From: an uncultured Erysipelotrichaceae bacterium
Lineage (GTDB): Bacteria > Bacillota_I > Bacilli_A > Erysipelotrichales > Erysipelotrichaceae
DNA: 34,679 nucleotides
Reading direction: 5' to 3'
NCBI GenBank assembly: GCA_937874965.1
Contig: CALNCD010000120.1
Span: forward strand, 1 to 34,679
The notes under the pieces are model-generated. The model did not search any database. It worked only from the letters and a program-made list of their open reading frames with translations, and was not told the origin of the DNA. The position numbers and the translations under genes were made by a program. Every line of letters starts with the position of its first letter. Within the stretch, counting starts at the first letter, position 1. Shown in pieces: positions 7,952 to 15,343 of the stretch.

Positions 7952-8910
7952 TATTCGTTGAAGAGGTCATAGAGGACACTGACCGGCGTATGATTCTGTA
8001 TCGCTTCAATTGTCTTCGCAAGCATATAGCCGATTGAAATCTGCTTGATTTTGCCTTCCTGACGTTTTTCCTCTGTCAACGGAATCGAGTTGGTCACAAT
8101 CAATTCCTTGATCTGGGAATCACGGATACGCTGAACTGCAGGACCAGAGAGAATACCATGGGTGCATGCACAATAGACTTCTTCTGCACCGTTGCGGATC
8201 AGCATGTCAATGCCGCCCATAAGTGATCCTGCTGTATCAACGATGTCATCGACGACTATCGCTATCTTGCCGTTGACATCCCCGATCAGATTCATGGCCT
8301 CCGCAACATTAGGTTTAGTTCGGCGCTTGTCAATAATCGCGATGGATGAATTGGGAATCACATCGGCAAGGCGTCGGGCACGCGTTGCACCGCCATGATC
8401 AGGGGAGACGACGACGACTTCCTGTTCAAAGGATTTTCCTCTGAAATATTGCCCAATCATTGCTACTGCACTCAAATCATCAATCGGAATGTTGAAGAAA
8501 CCTTGAATCTGCGGAGCATGCAGATCAAGAGTTACAATACGATTTGCTCCTGCTGTCTGCAAGAGGTCTGCCATGAGTTTGGCTGTAATCGGCTGTCTTG
8601 CCCTGGCTTTGCGGTCCTGGCGTGCGTAGCCATAATAAGGCATGACGACCGTCACTTCATTCGCAGACGCCCGTTTCAGGGCATCCAGAGCCACCAGAAC
8701 TTCCATATAGGTTTCAGATACCGGATTGCAGGTTGATTGAATGATAAAGACATTCTTCCCCCGTACTGATTCATCAGGTTCAACAATGATTTCACCGTCT
8801 GCGAAATGCTTGACCTGGCATTTGCCCCGTGCGACTCCCAGATGCTGACAAATCTCATCGGCCAGCTCAATGCTCGATGATAACGCAAATACAATGATGT
8901 CCTCTAACAT
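7951..8910 (-). CDS. prs: Ribose-phosphate pyrophosphokinase
   Basis: PRPP synthetase, 319 aa, transfers pyrophosphate from ATP to ribose 5-phosphate, supplying PRPP for purine, pyrimidine, His and NAD synthesis and for Hpt in this same window. Visible signatures are the DLHAPQIQGFF metal/active-site stretch (canonical DLHxxQIQGFF), VVSPDHGG, and the PRPP loop VVDDIVDTAGSL. Length is standard. The start follows AAGAAGGAGAA at the 3' end of glmU, 3 bp away, the glmU-prs pairing typical of firmicutes. Confidence 0.98.
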   Translation of the reverse strand: MLEDIIVFALSSSIELADEICQHLGVARGKCQVKHFADGEIIVEPDESVRGKNVFIIQSTCNPVSETYMEVLVALDALKRASANEVTVVMPYYGYARQDRKARARQPITAKLMADLLQTAGANRIVTLDLHAPQIQGFFNIPIDDLSAVAMIGQYFRGKSFEQEVVVVSPDHGGATRARRLADVIPNSSIAIIDKRRTKPNVAEAMNLIGDVNGKIAIVVDDIVDTAGSLMGGIDMLIRNGAEEVYCACTHGILSGPAVQRIRDSQIKELIVTNSIPLTEEKRQEGKIKQISIGYMLAKTIEAIQNHTPVSVLYDLFNE

Positions 8911-8913
8911 GTC

Positions 8914-10275
8914 CTACTTCTCCTTCTTTTTATACTTCAACCCGTAGCCGGCTTTGTTTTCCTGCCGGGAACGAGCGAACGCCATAGCTTCATCATCGAC
9001 ATCATCTGTGATGGTTGAACCTGCCGTAACCACCGCATTCTTTCCGATGGTCACCGGCGCAATCAGATTGACGTTGCTGCCGATAAAGGCCCCATCCTTA
9101 ACAATTGTCTTGAACTTGTGTTTACCATCGTAGTTTACAGTTACGACCCCGCAACCGATATTGACCTTGGAACCGATATCGCTGTCGCCAAGATATGTCA
9201 GATGAGCACAACGGGAATCCTCACCCAGTCTTGTTTTCTTTAGTTCAACGAAATTACCGATACGGTTATCATCTTCAACCACGGTATTCATGCGAAGATG
9301 GGCAAACGGTCCGATCTTCACATTATTCTTGACTTCGCTATCGGTGATCCGAGAATCCATGACTTTGCAGTTGCTGCCGATAATTGAATTTTCAATCCAG
9401 CAGTTGGCATAGATAATCGTTTCAGTCCGGATAATACTCTTGCCGCGGATATGACAGTTCGGGTAGATTACCGCATCTGCCTCAATCTCAACATCCATGC
9501 CGATATAGGTGGATTTCGGATCAATCATGGTTACACCATTCAGCATATGCTTGTAGTTGATTTGTTCACGCAAAACTTCATTCGCAACCGAAAGCTGAAT
9601 GCGATCATTGATGCCCATCACTTCAATCGGATTTTCGGCGCGCACCGACTGGATGGAATGACCATCTTTGTATAGCAGTTCCACCAGACTGGACAAGTCG
9701 TAGCAGTTGTGGACATCGTTGTGCTTGATCTTCGGCAGATACTCAAACAGAAGCTTGTTCTTGATGCAGTAGATACCTGTTGTGACTTCCTGAATCAGCA
9801 ATTCGCGATCCGTGCAATCACGGTATTCCACAATCTTTTCAACCCTTCCCTGACTATCCCGGATAACCCGTGCATAGTGGCTTGGCTCTTCCCGGGTAAC
9901 TGTCAGAATTGACAGGTCTTTTTCCGCATTGTGCGTGTACATATTTGTCAGCAGTTCTTCACTGATGAGAGCCACATCCCCATAGATGATCAATGTGTCC
10001 CCTTCCTCGTGAGCTAAAGAGGTTGCCTGCATGACTGCTGAAGCCGTTCCGCTCAAAACTTCCTGGAACGCAAAGGTCACCCGGTCTTTCAGGTATTCCT
10101 CGACTTTTTCAGCCTGATAACCGACGACAACCACCGTGTTGTCAACTCCGATATCTTCAAGCTTATCGACAATATGACCGATAATCGGCTTATTGGCCAA
10201 TGGATGCATTACTTTCGTAAGGTTCGACTTCATTCTCTGGCCTTTGCCGGCAGCTAAAACAATCGCATTTTTCAT
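8914..10275 (-). CDS. glmU: Bifunctional GlcNAc-1-phosphate uridyltransferase / glucosamine-1-phosphate acetyltransferase
   Basis: GlmU, 453 aa, makes UDP-GlcNAc for peptidoglycan. The N-terminal pyrophosphorylase domain starts with LAAGKGQRMKS (canonical LAAGxGTRMxS) and contains IIYGDVALI, the nucleotide/metal-binding Asp region. From about residue 250 the sequence runs in hexapeptide repeats of a left-handed beta helix (IGMDVEIEADAVIYPNCHIRG and on), with the acetyltransferase region FAHLR...NFVELKK...HLTYLGD. The domain order and length are canonical. It lies 33 bp after rsmA with GGAGGATT before ATG. Confidence 0.98.
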   Translation of the reverse strand: MKNAIVLAAGKGQRMKSNLTKVMHPLANKPIIGHIVDKLEDIGVDNTVVVVGYQAEKVEEYLKDRVTFAFQEVLSGTASAVMQATSLAHEEGDTLIIYGDVALISEELLTNMYTHNAEKDLSILTVTREEPSHYARVIRDSQGRVEKIVEYRDCTDRELLIQEVTTGIYCIKNKLLFEYLPKIKHNDVHNCYDLSSLVELLYKDGHSIQSVRAENPIEVMGINDRIQLSVANEVLREQINYKHMLNGVTMIDPKSTYIGMDVEIEADAVIYPNCHIRGKSIIRTETIIYANCWIENSIIGSNCKVMDSRITDSEVKNNVKIGPFAHLRMNTVVEDDNRIGNFVELKKTRLGEDSRCAHLTYLGDSDIGSKVNIGCGVVTVNYDGKHKFKTIVKDGAFIGSNVNLIAPVTIGKNAVVTAGSTITDDVDDEAMAFARSRQENKAGYGLKYKKKEK

Positions 10276-10308
10276 AAGAGAATCCTCCTTCTCTATTCTA
10301 TCAAATCT

Positions 10309-11151
10309 CTACTTGTCCTGCACTGTATTCTCAAGAAGTGCGTATATTTTAAGATAATCATGGACATCCATCGCTTCAGGACGGACACTCAGATCAATTC
10401 CTTCCAGCTTCAATCCTTGAATTGCTTCATCTGAATAGCCGATATTCTTCAGATTATTCTGAATCGTCTTCCGCCGCTGGTTGAAGCAACGATGGACAAA
10501 ATCAAAAAATGCTTCACTGGCCTGATTGATTCGTTCTGGCTTCGGAATAAACTGCAATACACTTGAATCAACGTTGGGTTGAGGATAAAAGGATTGCTTG
10601 GAAACACTCATGATCTTCTTCATTGTGAAGAAGTACTGAAACAAAATCGACAATGAGCTGTATTGCTTGGTTTTTGGTTCTGCATTCAGGCGATCCGCGA
10701 TCTCCTTCTGCATCATCAATGTCATCGACTCAAATTGAACCGGACTCTCCAGCAACTTGAATAATATCGGTGTCGTGATATAGTACGGAACATTGGCACA
10801 TACCACAACCCTTTCCTGACTGCTGAGAAACGAGAGATCGGCTTTCAGAAAGTCAGCGAAGAAAACCGTTGTATTTGAATACCCTTGCAGTGTCTCATCT
10901 AAAATCGAAATCATCAAGGGATCAATCTCAAACGCATAGACATGCTTGGATGTCAGCGACAGCTGCTGGGTAAGACTTCCCATGCCTGCTCCGATTTCCA
11001 GGCAAACCGTTTCAGAATCTGTTCCGCACTTCTGAGCAATCGTCTTAACAACCGACGGATCAATTATGAAGTTCTGTCCAAAATGCTTCTTGGCGTGAGC
11101 GTCATATTTTTTCAGCAGCCGCCTGGTTTCTGAGTAATTCGATACAATCAT
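10309..11151 (-). CDS. rsmA: 16S rRNA (adenine1518/1519-N6)-dimethyltransferase
   Basis: RsmA/KsgA (280 aa) dimethylates two adjacent adenines in the 3' hairpin of 16S rRNA late in 30S assembly, using SAM. Seen: the FGQNFIID opening, the SAM motif LEIGAGMGSLTQQL, acidic FEIDPLM, FLKADL, the NVPYYITTPI catalytic motif (canonical NLPY) and the C-terminal FNQRRKTIQNNL box. It overlaps rnmV by 4 bp (ATGA), the rnmV-ksgA pair known from Bacillus. Confidence 0.97.
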   Translation of the reverse strand: MIVSNYSETRRLLKKYDAHAKKHFGQNFIIDPSVVKTIAQKCGTDSETVCLEIGAGMGSLTQQLSLTSKHVYAFEIDPLMISILDETLQGYSNTTVFFADFLKADLSFLSSQERVVVCANVPYYITTPILFKLLESPVQFESMTLMMQKEIADRLNAEPKTKQYSSLSILFQYFFTMKKIMSVSKQSFYPQPNVDSSVLQFIPKPERINQASEAFFDFVHRCFNQRRKTIQNNLKNIGYSDEAIQGLKLEGIDLSVRPEAMDVHDYLKIYALLENTVQDK

Positions 11152-11687
11152 CGAGATCCCTCCAATGTTTCAAGAACATCCGAAACATTTTTCCCGATCA
11201 TATTCAAATACTTAAAGCACGTTTTCGCATTGCTTCTCGGCAGATGATAAGCCTCCATCAATACATCCCGCTTTGCTTGGCTCATCGGGTGTCCGCTTAG
11301 GCCAAGTTCAAGAAAGTCATCCCACGATATTGTCGATTGCCTGGTGTCCAGGTAATTTGCTTCCTTTAATGCTTCAATCAAATCTTCGTCTGTCGCATGT
11401 TCAATTCCAACTTTCCCATGGCGCTTGCTTTGCTTCAAGCTTAGGGAGGCATGCTTGCACACGCCGACAGCTTCACGGATGGTCCGGCGGATGTATTCTC
11501 CTGGACCATCCGGATCCGTGAAGACAATAATGCCTTGCTTGGCATTCAGCTCCTGGCATCGTTGGAGAAAGGCGGCGGAAAGATGTGTTCCTGAGCTGTA
11601 GAGGACATCCACGTCAAAAAGACGGAGCAAGCGCTCCATATCATGCTTTCCTTCGACAATAATGACTTCTTGAATCGTTTTTTTCAT
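11148..11687 (-). CDS. rnmV: Ribonuclease M5
   Basis: A 179-residue Toprim endonuclease that matures 5S rRNA in low-GC Gram-positives. Toprim residues are visible: VEGKHDMERL (Glu) near the N-terminus and FTDPDGPGEYIRR (DxD). I take the internal ATG at 11685-11687 (MKKTIQEVIIVEGKHD) as the start; the ten codons upstream overlap the promoter. No Shine-Dalgarno precedes this ATG, and an extended -10 ends 7 bp before it, so the mRNA is predicted to be leaderless or nearly so. It is followed by rsmA with a 4-bp overlap. Confidence 0.95.
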   Translation of the reverse strand: MKKTIQEVIIVEGKHDMERLLRLFDVDVLYSSGTHLSAAFLQRCQELNAKQGIIVFTDPDGPGEYIRRTIREAVGVCKHASLSLKQSKRHGKVGIEHATDEDLIEALKEANYLDTRQSTISWDDFLELGLSGHPMSQAKRDVLMEAYHLPRSNAKTCFKYLNMIGKNVSDVLETLEGSR

Positions 11688-11694
11688 CAAGGGT

Positions 11695-11703
11695 ATTATA
11701 GCA
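11695..11703 (-). promoter_or_regulatory. Extended -10 promoter of rnmV-rsmA
   Basis: TG-C-TATAAT, an extended -10 with perfect hexamer, whose start point would fall at or one base before the rnmV ATG. No good -35 is seen. It sits just downstream of the terminator of the 3D-domain gene, consistent with an independent transcription unit. Confidence 0.6.
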
Positions 11704-11725
11704 CACTGTTTCTGCATATTCGAAA

Positions 11726-12460
11726 TCAGAACAAAGAAAAAGCATCATTACTCGAGTATAGTAATTGATGCTCCTGTTGCGCTACCACTGACAGTGTCTC
11801 GGTTCCGACAAACAAATCAACTTCCAATCCATCCACTGCCCCTCCACGATCGAGGACAATTGCTTTAAACGGCACGCCAGGCTCTATGCCTGCTCCACTT
11901 AAATTATGGTTGGATATTTCTACAATCGTACGCATCGGGATATTCTTATCCATTGCGATGATGTAGTACCCATCATATGTGATTCCTTGCTTCCAAACAC
12001 CGTTTGACTGTTTGACGGACGTTGTGGAGACACTCACCCCTGAGGCAGTTCCTCCAAAACCGTCTGCACTGACCTTACAGCCGCTGCAGTCGACGCCATA
12101 TCGTGTAAACCGTGTAATTGATGTAGTTGCGCTTTTTGAACGGTCGGTTACTGCCATAGCAAAACTTTCTGCCGCACTAACCACCGGTTCTTGAATCTTC
12201 TCTACGTTTCCAACAAATTCTACTTGATAAGCTAAAGCTGTATCAGCACTCGTATCCACCTCTGTGGCCGAATATGCTGTATTGGTTAATGATATCTCAG
12301 ACGTGCTCAATGACTTAGACTGCACAGAGACATCACTTGATTGCTGGAGAGCTGTATCGGCATTTTGAGATGCATTATCTTTGGCGTAAATCTGATATGG
12401 AATCAAAGGAACCGCCAACAATACAGTCAGACCAAGAATCATCTTTGTCTTATTTTTCAA
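11726..12460 (-). CDS. Secreted 3D-domain protein (YabE/YocH-like)
   Basis: A 244-residue secreted protein. I place the start at TTG (12458-12460) behind AAAGGAGAACGA, which gives a clean signal peptide (MKNKTK-, hydrophobic ILGLTVLLAVPLIPYQIYA). A low-complexity Ser/Thr/Ala region (about 30-110) leads to a C-terminal 3D domain whose three aspartates are visible as IIAMDKNIP, IVLDRGGAV and LEVDLFV, the fold shared with MltA-like lytic transglycosylases and resuscitation factors. It probably acts on peptidoglycan. The G5 and DUF348 repeats of Bacillus YabE are absent. It occupies the yabE position upstream of rnmV. The terminator lies inside the last codons. Confidence 0.85.
   Translation of the reverse strand: MKNKTKMILGLTVLLAVPLIPYQIYAKDNASQNADTALQQSSDVSVQSKSLSTSEISLTNTAYSATEVDTSADTALAYQVEFVGNVEKIQEPVVSAAESFAMAVTDRSKSATTSITRFTRYGVDCSGCKVSADGFGGTASGVSVSTTSVKQSNGVWKQGITYDGYYIIAMDKNIPMRTIVEISNHNLSGAGIEPGVPFKAIVLDRGGAVDGLEVDLFVGTETLSVVAQQEHQLLYSSNDAFSLF
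11735..11772 (-). terminator. Intrinsic terminator of the 3D-domain gene
   Basis: On the minus strand AGCATCA and TTACT pair with AGTAA and TGATGCT (one bulged A) around a short loop, followed by TTTTTCTTT. The hairpin lies within the final codons of the gene. Confidence 0.85.
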
Positions 12461-12489
12461 TCGTTCTCCTTTCCGCAAGGTCATCTCTG

Positions 12490-12517
12490 ATAATACCACT
12501 TTAAAAAAAGTTGTCAA
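12490..12517 (-). promoter_or_regulatory. Promoter of the 3D-domain gene
   Basis: Perfect TTGACA (12512-12517), 16-bp spacer, TATTAT (12490-12495) preceded by TGG (extended -10). It lies about 30 bp upstream of the chosen TTG start, which supports that start. Confidence 0.8.
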
Positions 12518-12617
12518 ATCAGGCAGAAACGAGACGGCAAAAACCACAGATAATCTATCGTTAGAACTTCTTCTTATACATTTTATAAATAATCAGCAAC
12601 CAGGGAATCGCGATGAT

Positions 12618-14384
12618 TTATTCCTTATTCTCACTGATATAGAGGTTTAGATACTTCTCAATGACATCAAATGATGTGGAGCCTTCTTTCAGGAATTCCG
12701 TATGAAAAATAAGATCACTGTATTTATCCTTCAATTCAGTCTTCATTGTCTGTTTTAAATCATAGACATAGACATTGGAAATGTAATACATTGTGGTATT
12801 GGTCGGATTCGCCACCAGATGCAAATACTGTTCCTTCACCTTGCTGCCATCCTGAGAACCGTAGAGATCCTCAAACTGTGTTGTGAACTCCGCTAATGTC
12901 CATCCATCGTAATTCACCCCAATGTCAAATTCAGCCCAGTATAAACCAAGCAGCTGCATGTACAGCTGAGAGAATTCAGTATAGCTTTCATCTCCCGTCA
13001 TGTAGGAGGTCGCATAGTTCTCTGCATAGACTGCCCATCCTTCTGCATTGGATGATTGTGTCAGTACACTGCGGATTGGATGTGCATCAAGCGTTCGGAA
13101 ATAATTGAATTGATACATGTGACCTGGAAATCCCTCATGTGCCATTGTGGAATACAGGGAATCACTGTAGTCACCATTAATATAGATGAATTGCTTTTCC
13201 GTCTTCTGATAATCGACGGTCGGTGTGAAATAAAACGCCGGACTGCTTGATGCTTCCATGGATGCATCGACTTTTCGGATCTCGTAGCTGAATTCACTGG
13301 TTTTCGGGAAATTCCCTGAATCATTGACAGTCTTAATTAACGAAGCAATCATGGCTTCACTGCCGCTGAAAGCAGGATAGGTTTCATTGCCGATCATATT
13401 GATGTAATCCGGATGGGTCACCATGATTTTCTGCAACTGTGTCAAAAGTGTCCGTTGCTTCTTCGTGATATACGACTTGGTTTCCTTGACCGTCTTGGAA
13501 GATCCGGTTTCCCGTTGCAGCAAGGCTTCAAAATAGGCTTTGCCACCCGGCTTATCGGCTAAGGTTTTGATCTCAGCAGATCCTGAAATAAGTTTCAGCT
13601 GGTCAACCAATAACTGATAGGCCTGCTTGTATTCATTCAATAAGGCTGCCTTGTTCTTCACCTTGAACGCTTCTTTCTCACTTTCCGTAATTCCTGTCGT
13701 TTCAGAAATCCGCTGATCAAACGACTGAATCAAGAAGTACGAATCATTCAATGAATCAACGGTCGTCTGTGCCTGCTCGATGATAGCGTTCAGCTCATCC
13801 TGACTATAGCCTGTCCCATTCGCCTGACGCTGCTTCTCTAAATCCACATAATTCTGAAAATACGCCGGCAAGGTGGTCATCATATTCAGATACCCTTCAA
13901 TGTCAAGTTTTGTCCGCAAAGCAAAGACATCCAGGTAAACAGACAGCTGTGCATTTGTGGAGAGAAGGCTCCCTAGATTGCTGTTGCCTGTTTCATATTC
14001 ATAATAGTCTTTCAGAGCAGCTTCCTTCGTGTAGTAATCCACAAGGGCATCCCGATCAATCTGCTGCTGCAACGTGAGCTCGCTGTCCTTGAATTCACCA
14101 AGATCCTTGATGGCTTGCTGACTATAGCTTATCCATTCATTGTAGCCGTCCTGGGTTGTAAAGCCGACCGTATACAGCCCTTGTTTGATTCCATATGCCT
14201 CAGGGTTCTCGAAACTGAAATTGATACTGAAGCTATCCTCTGAGAACACGTCAATCAGCATCTGATCCAGATAAGCGGTAAACCCGGCACTTGAAGTATC
14301 CGCAACCGCCGGATTATCTTTCTTGGTACAGGCGCTGACACTCACCAGCAGAAGCGCCAATATAAGTTTTGTAATTCGTTTCAT
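12618..14384 (-). CDS. DUF885-family lipoprotein, putative metallopeptidase
   Basis: A 588-residue surface lipoprotein. The start ATG at 14382-14384 follows GGGAGAATGAT and opens a lipoprotein signal (MKRITKLILALLLVSVSAC) with lipidated Cys. The body is a long alpha-helical DUF885 domain; near residue 440 it carries AHEGFPGHMYQ, the HExxPGH-type zinc motif of this family. DUF885 proteins are believed to be zinc carboxypeptidase-like enzymes, but substrates are unknown. Upstream codons up to 14450 overlap a TATAAT (GGTATAATACG) and are rejected as coding. No terminator is obvious downstream before the 3D-domain promoter. Confidence 0.88.
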   Translation of the reverse strand: MKRITKLILALLLVSVSACTKKDNPAVADTSSAGFTAYLDQMLIDVFSEDSFSINFSFENPEAYGIKQGLYTVGFTTQDGYNEWISYSQQAIKDLGEFKDSELTLQQQIDRDALVDYYTKEAALKDYYEYETGNSNLGSLLSTNAQLSVYLDVFALRTKLDIEGYLNMMTTLPAYFQNYVDLEKQRQANGTGYSQDELNAIIEQAQTTVDSLNDSYFLIQSFDQRISETTGITESEKEAFKVKNKAALLNEYKQAYQLLVDQLKLISGSAEIKTLADKPGGKAYFEALLQRETGSSKTVKETKSYITKKQRTLLTQLQKIMVTHPDYINMIGNETYPAFSGSEAMIASLIKTVNDSGNFPKTSEFSYEIRKVDASMEASSSPAFYFTPTVDYQKTEKQFIYINGDYSDSLYSTMAHEGFPGHMYQFNYFRTLDAHPIRSVLTQSSNAEGWAVYAENYATSYMTGDESYTEFSQLYMQLLGLYWAEFDIGVNYDGWTLAEFTTQFEDLYGSQDGSKVKEQYLHLVANPTNTTMYYISNVYVYDLKQTMKTELKDKYSDLIFHTEFLKEGSTSFDVIEKYLNLYISENKE

Positions 14385-14438
14385 ATCATTCTCCCATCCT
14401 GCTCGTATTATACCATAGACTCCCGATTTTTTTAGATG

Positions 14439-14470
14439 AAAAAAGCGCATAACATAGGTCTAGCGCTTCT
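14439..14470 (-). terminator. Intrinsic terminator after the QueT-like gene
   Basis: On the minus strand AAGCGC pairs with GCGCTT across a 14-nt loop, followed by a run of T (GCGCTTTTTTC). It starts a few bases beyond the stop at 14477 and separates this gene from the DUF885 lipoprotein. Confidence 0.75.
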
Positions 14471-14476
14471 TTTGAT

Positions 14477-14959
14477 TTACTGAAAAATCCGCTGCAATGT
14501 TTTTGATCTGAGAATCGGTTTCAAGAGGAAGAGACTTAAAATGAAGGTCACACTGAATTCGCCGACAAAGACAGTGAACATCGTCATTGCTAAAGGCAGT
14601 CCCAGAATCCAATAGAGCTCCAGGCCAATGACAACCGCATTGATTATTCCTGGCCATACCATCGCAGCCAACGGTCTTTTCGCATGCATCAACACCGCAC
14701 AGACAAGTGTTGTCGCTAATGTTCCAAAGAAAACATCCACGATGCCAAGGGGACTTAGCAGGTTCGCAAGCAATGTTCCCAGAATAAGGCCAATACTATG
14801 CTTGCGATTGAAAAAGATGAGAATCAGCATGAACTCAGAAATCCTGAACTGGATATCGCCATAGGACATAAAGGAAAGAACGACTGTCAATCCGAAGTAA
14901 GTCGCTGCAATGAGGGCTTGTGTCATTAAGTCACGGGTTGTAAGAGATAATTTTTTCAT
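14477..14959 (-). CDS. QueT-family ECF transporter substrate-binding component
   Basis: A 160-residue membrane protein with about five to six hydrophobic helices and the family motif YGDIQFRISEFMLIL near residue 35. QueT proteins are S components of energy-coupling-factor importers, thought to take up queuosine precursors for tRNA modification; the ECF ATPases would be shared and are not in this window. The likely start is ATG at 14957-14959 (MKKLSLTTRD). No ribosome site precedes it and TATAAT ends 7 bp upstream, suggesting a leaderless mRNA. No preQ1 riboswitch is seen upstream. It is divergent from the T-box operon. Confidence 0.85.
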   Translation of the reverse strand: MKKLSLTTRDLMTQALIAATYFGLTVVLSFMSYGDIQFRISEFMLILIFFNRKHSIGLILGTLLANLLSPLGIVDVFFGTLATTLVCAVLMHAKRPLAAMVWPGIINAVVIGLELYWILGLPLAMTMFTVFVGEFSVTFILSLFLLKPILRSKTLQRIFQ

Positions 14960-14966
14960 AGGTACC

Positions 14967-14994
14967 ATTATACCGCAGTTCATGGGTATTTCAA
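14967..14994 (-). promoter_or_regulatory. Promoter of the QueT-like gene
   Basis: TTGAAA (14989-14994), 16 bp, TATAAT (14967-14972). The predicted start is at or one base before the ATG codon. Confidence 0.7.
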
Positions 14995-15010
14995 GGTAAA
15001 GTGGAGGTGT

Positions 15011-15039
15011 TTGCTTTATTCTTGAAAGTTTGTTAGAAT
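15011..15039 (+). promoter_or_regulatory. Promoter of the T-box leader
   Basis: TTGCTT (15011-15016), 17-bp spacer, TAGAAT (15034-15039); start point expected near 15046, shortly before the T-box stem I. Confidence 0.65.
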
Positions 15040-15045
15040 GTGGAC

Positions 15046-15302
15046 AAGAATAAAGCGTTGACGAAGAGAGAAACTGCGGTGGTTTTAAAGAGAGTCTGTG
15101 GATGGTGTGAACAGGCAAACCTAATCAGTAGCATACACTTCTGAGCTGTCTGCTTGAATTCAGTAGAGTAGACCGGTTGTTCCCGTTAAAAGAACTAGGA
15201 TTGTCGGATCCGATAAAGAGTGGTGAATCAATGATTCACAATTAGGGTGGTACCACGGAGCAGCTTCGTCCCTTGACAAGAGTCAAGACTGGACGTTTTT
15301 TT
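15046..15302 (+). promoter_or_regulatory. T-box riboswitch leader, probable tyrosine (UAC) specifier
   Basis: The canonical T-box AGGGTGGTACCACGG is at 15244-15258. Stem I can be folded: GAAG (15063-15066) with CTTC (15138-15141), CTGC (15074-15077) with GTAG (15128-15131), and GGTTT (15081-15085) with AAACC (15117-15121), with AGAGAG and GGATGGTG in the distal arm. This leaves CATACA as the 3' side of the specifier loop; UAC followed by A, just before the lower helix, is the expected specifier position and reads Tyr. The terminator is CGTCC (15267-15271) with GGACG (15291-15295), reinforced by an inner TTGAC/GTCAA pair, then seven T. Uncharged tRNA-Tyr should allow read-through into the PLP lyase. 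This leader fills the whole 385-bp gap between the two genes. Confidence 0.9.
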
Positions 15303-15343
15303 ATTTCTTGATTCTTTACCGGCTAGATCCCACGGAGGTTGAT

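Noticed and set aside
14960..15046. preQ1 riboswitch upstream of the QueT-like gene
   Set aside because: The predicted start of transcription lies at the ATG, leaving no leader, and no preQ1-type pseudoknot sequence was recognised.
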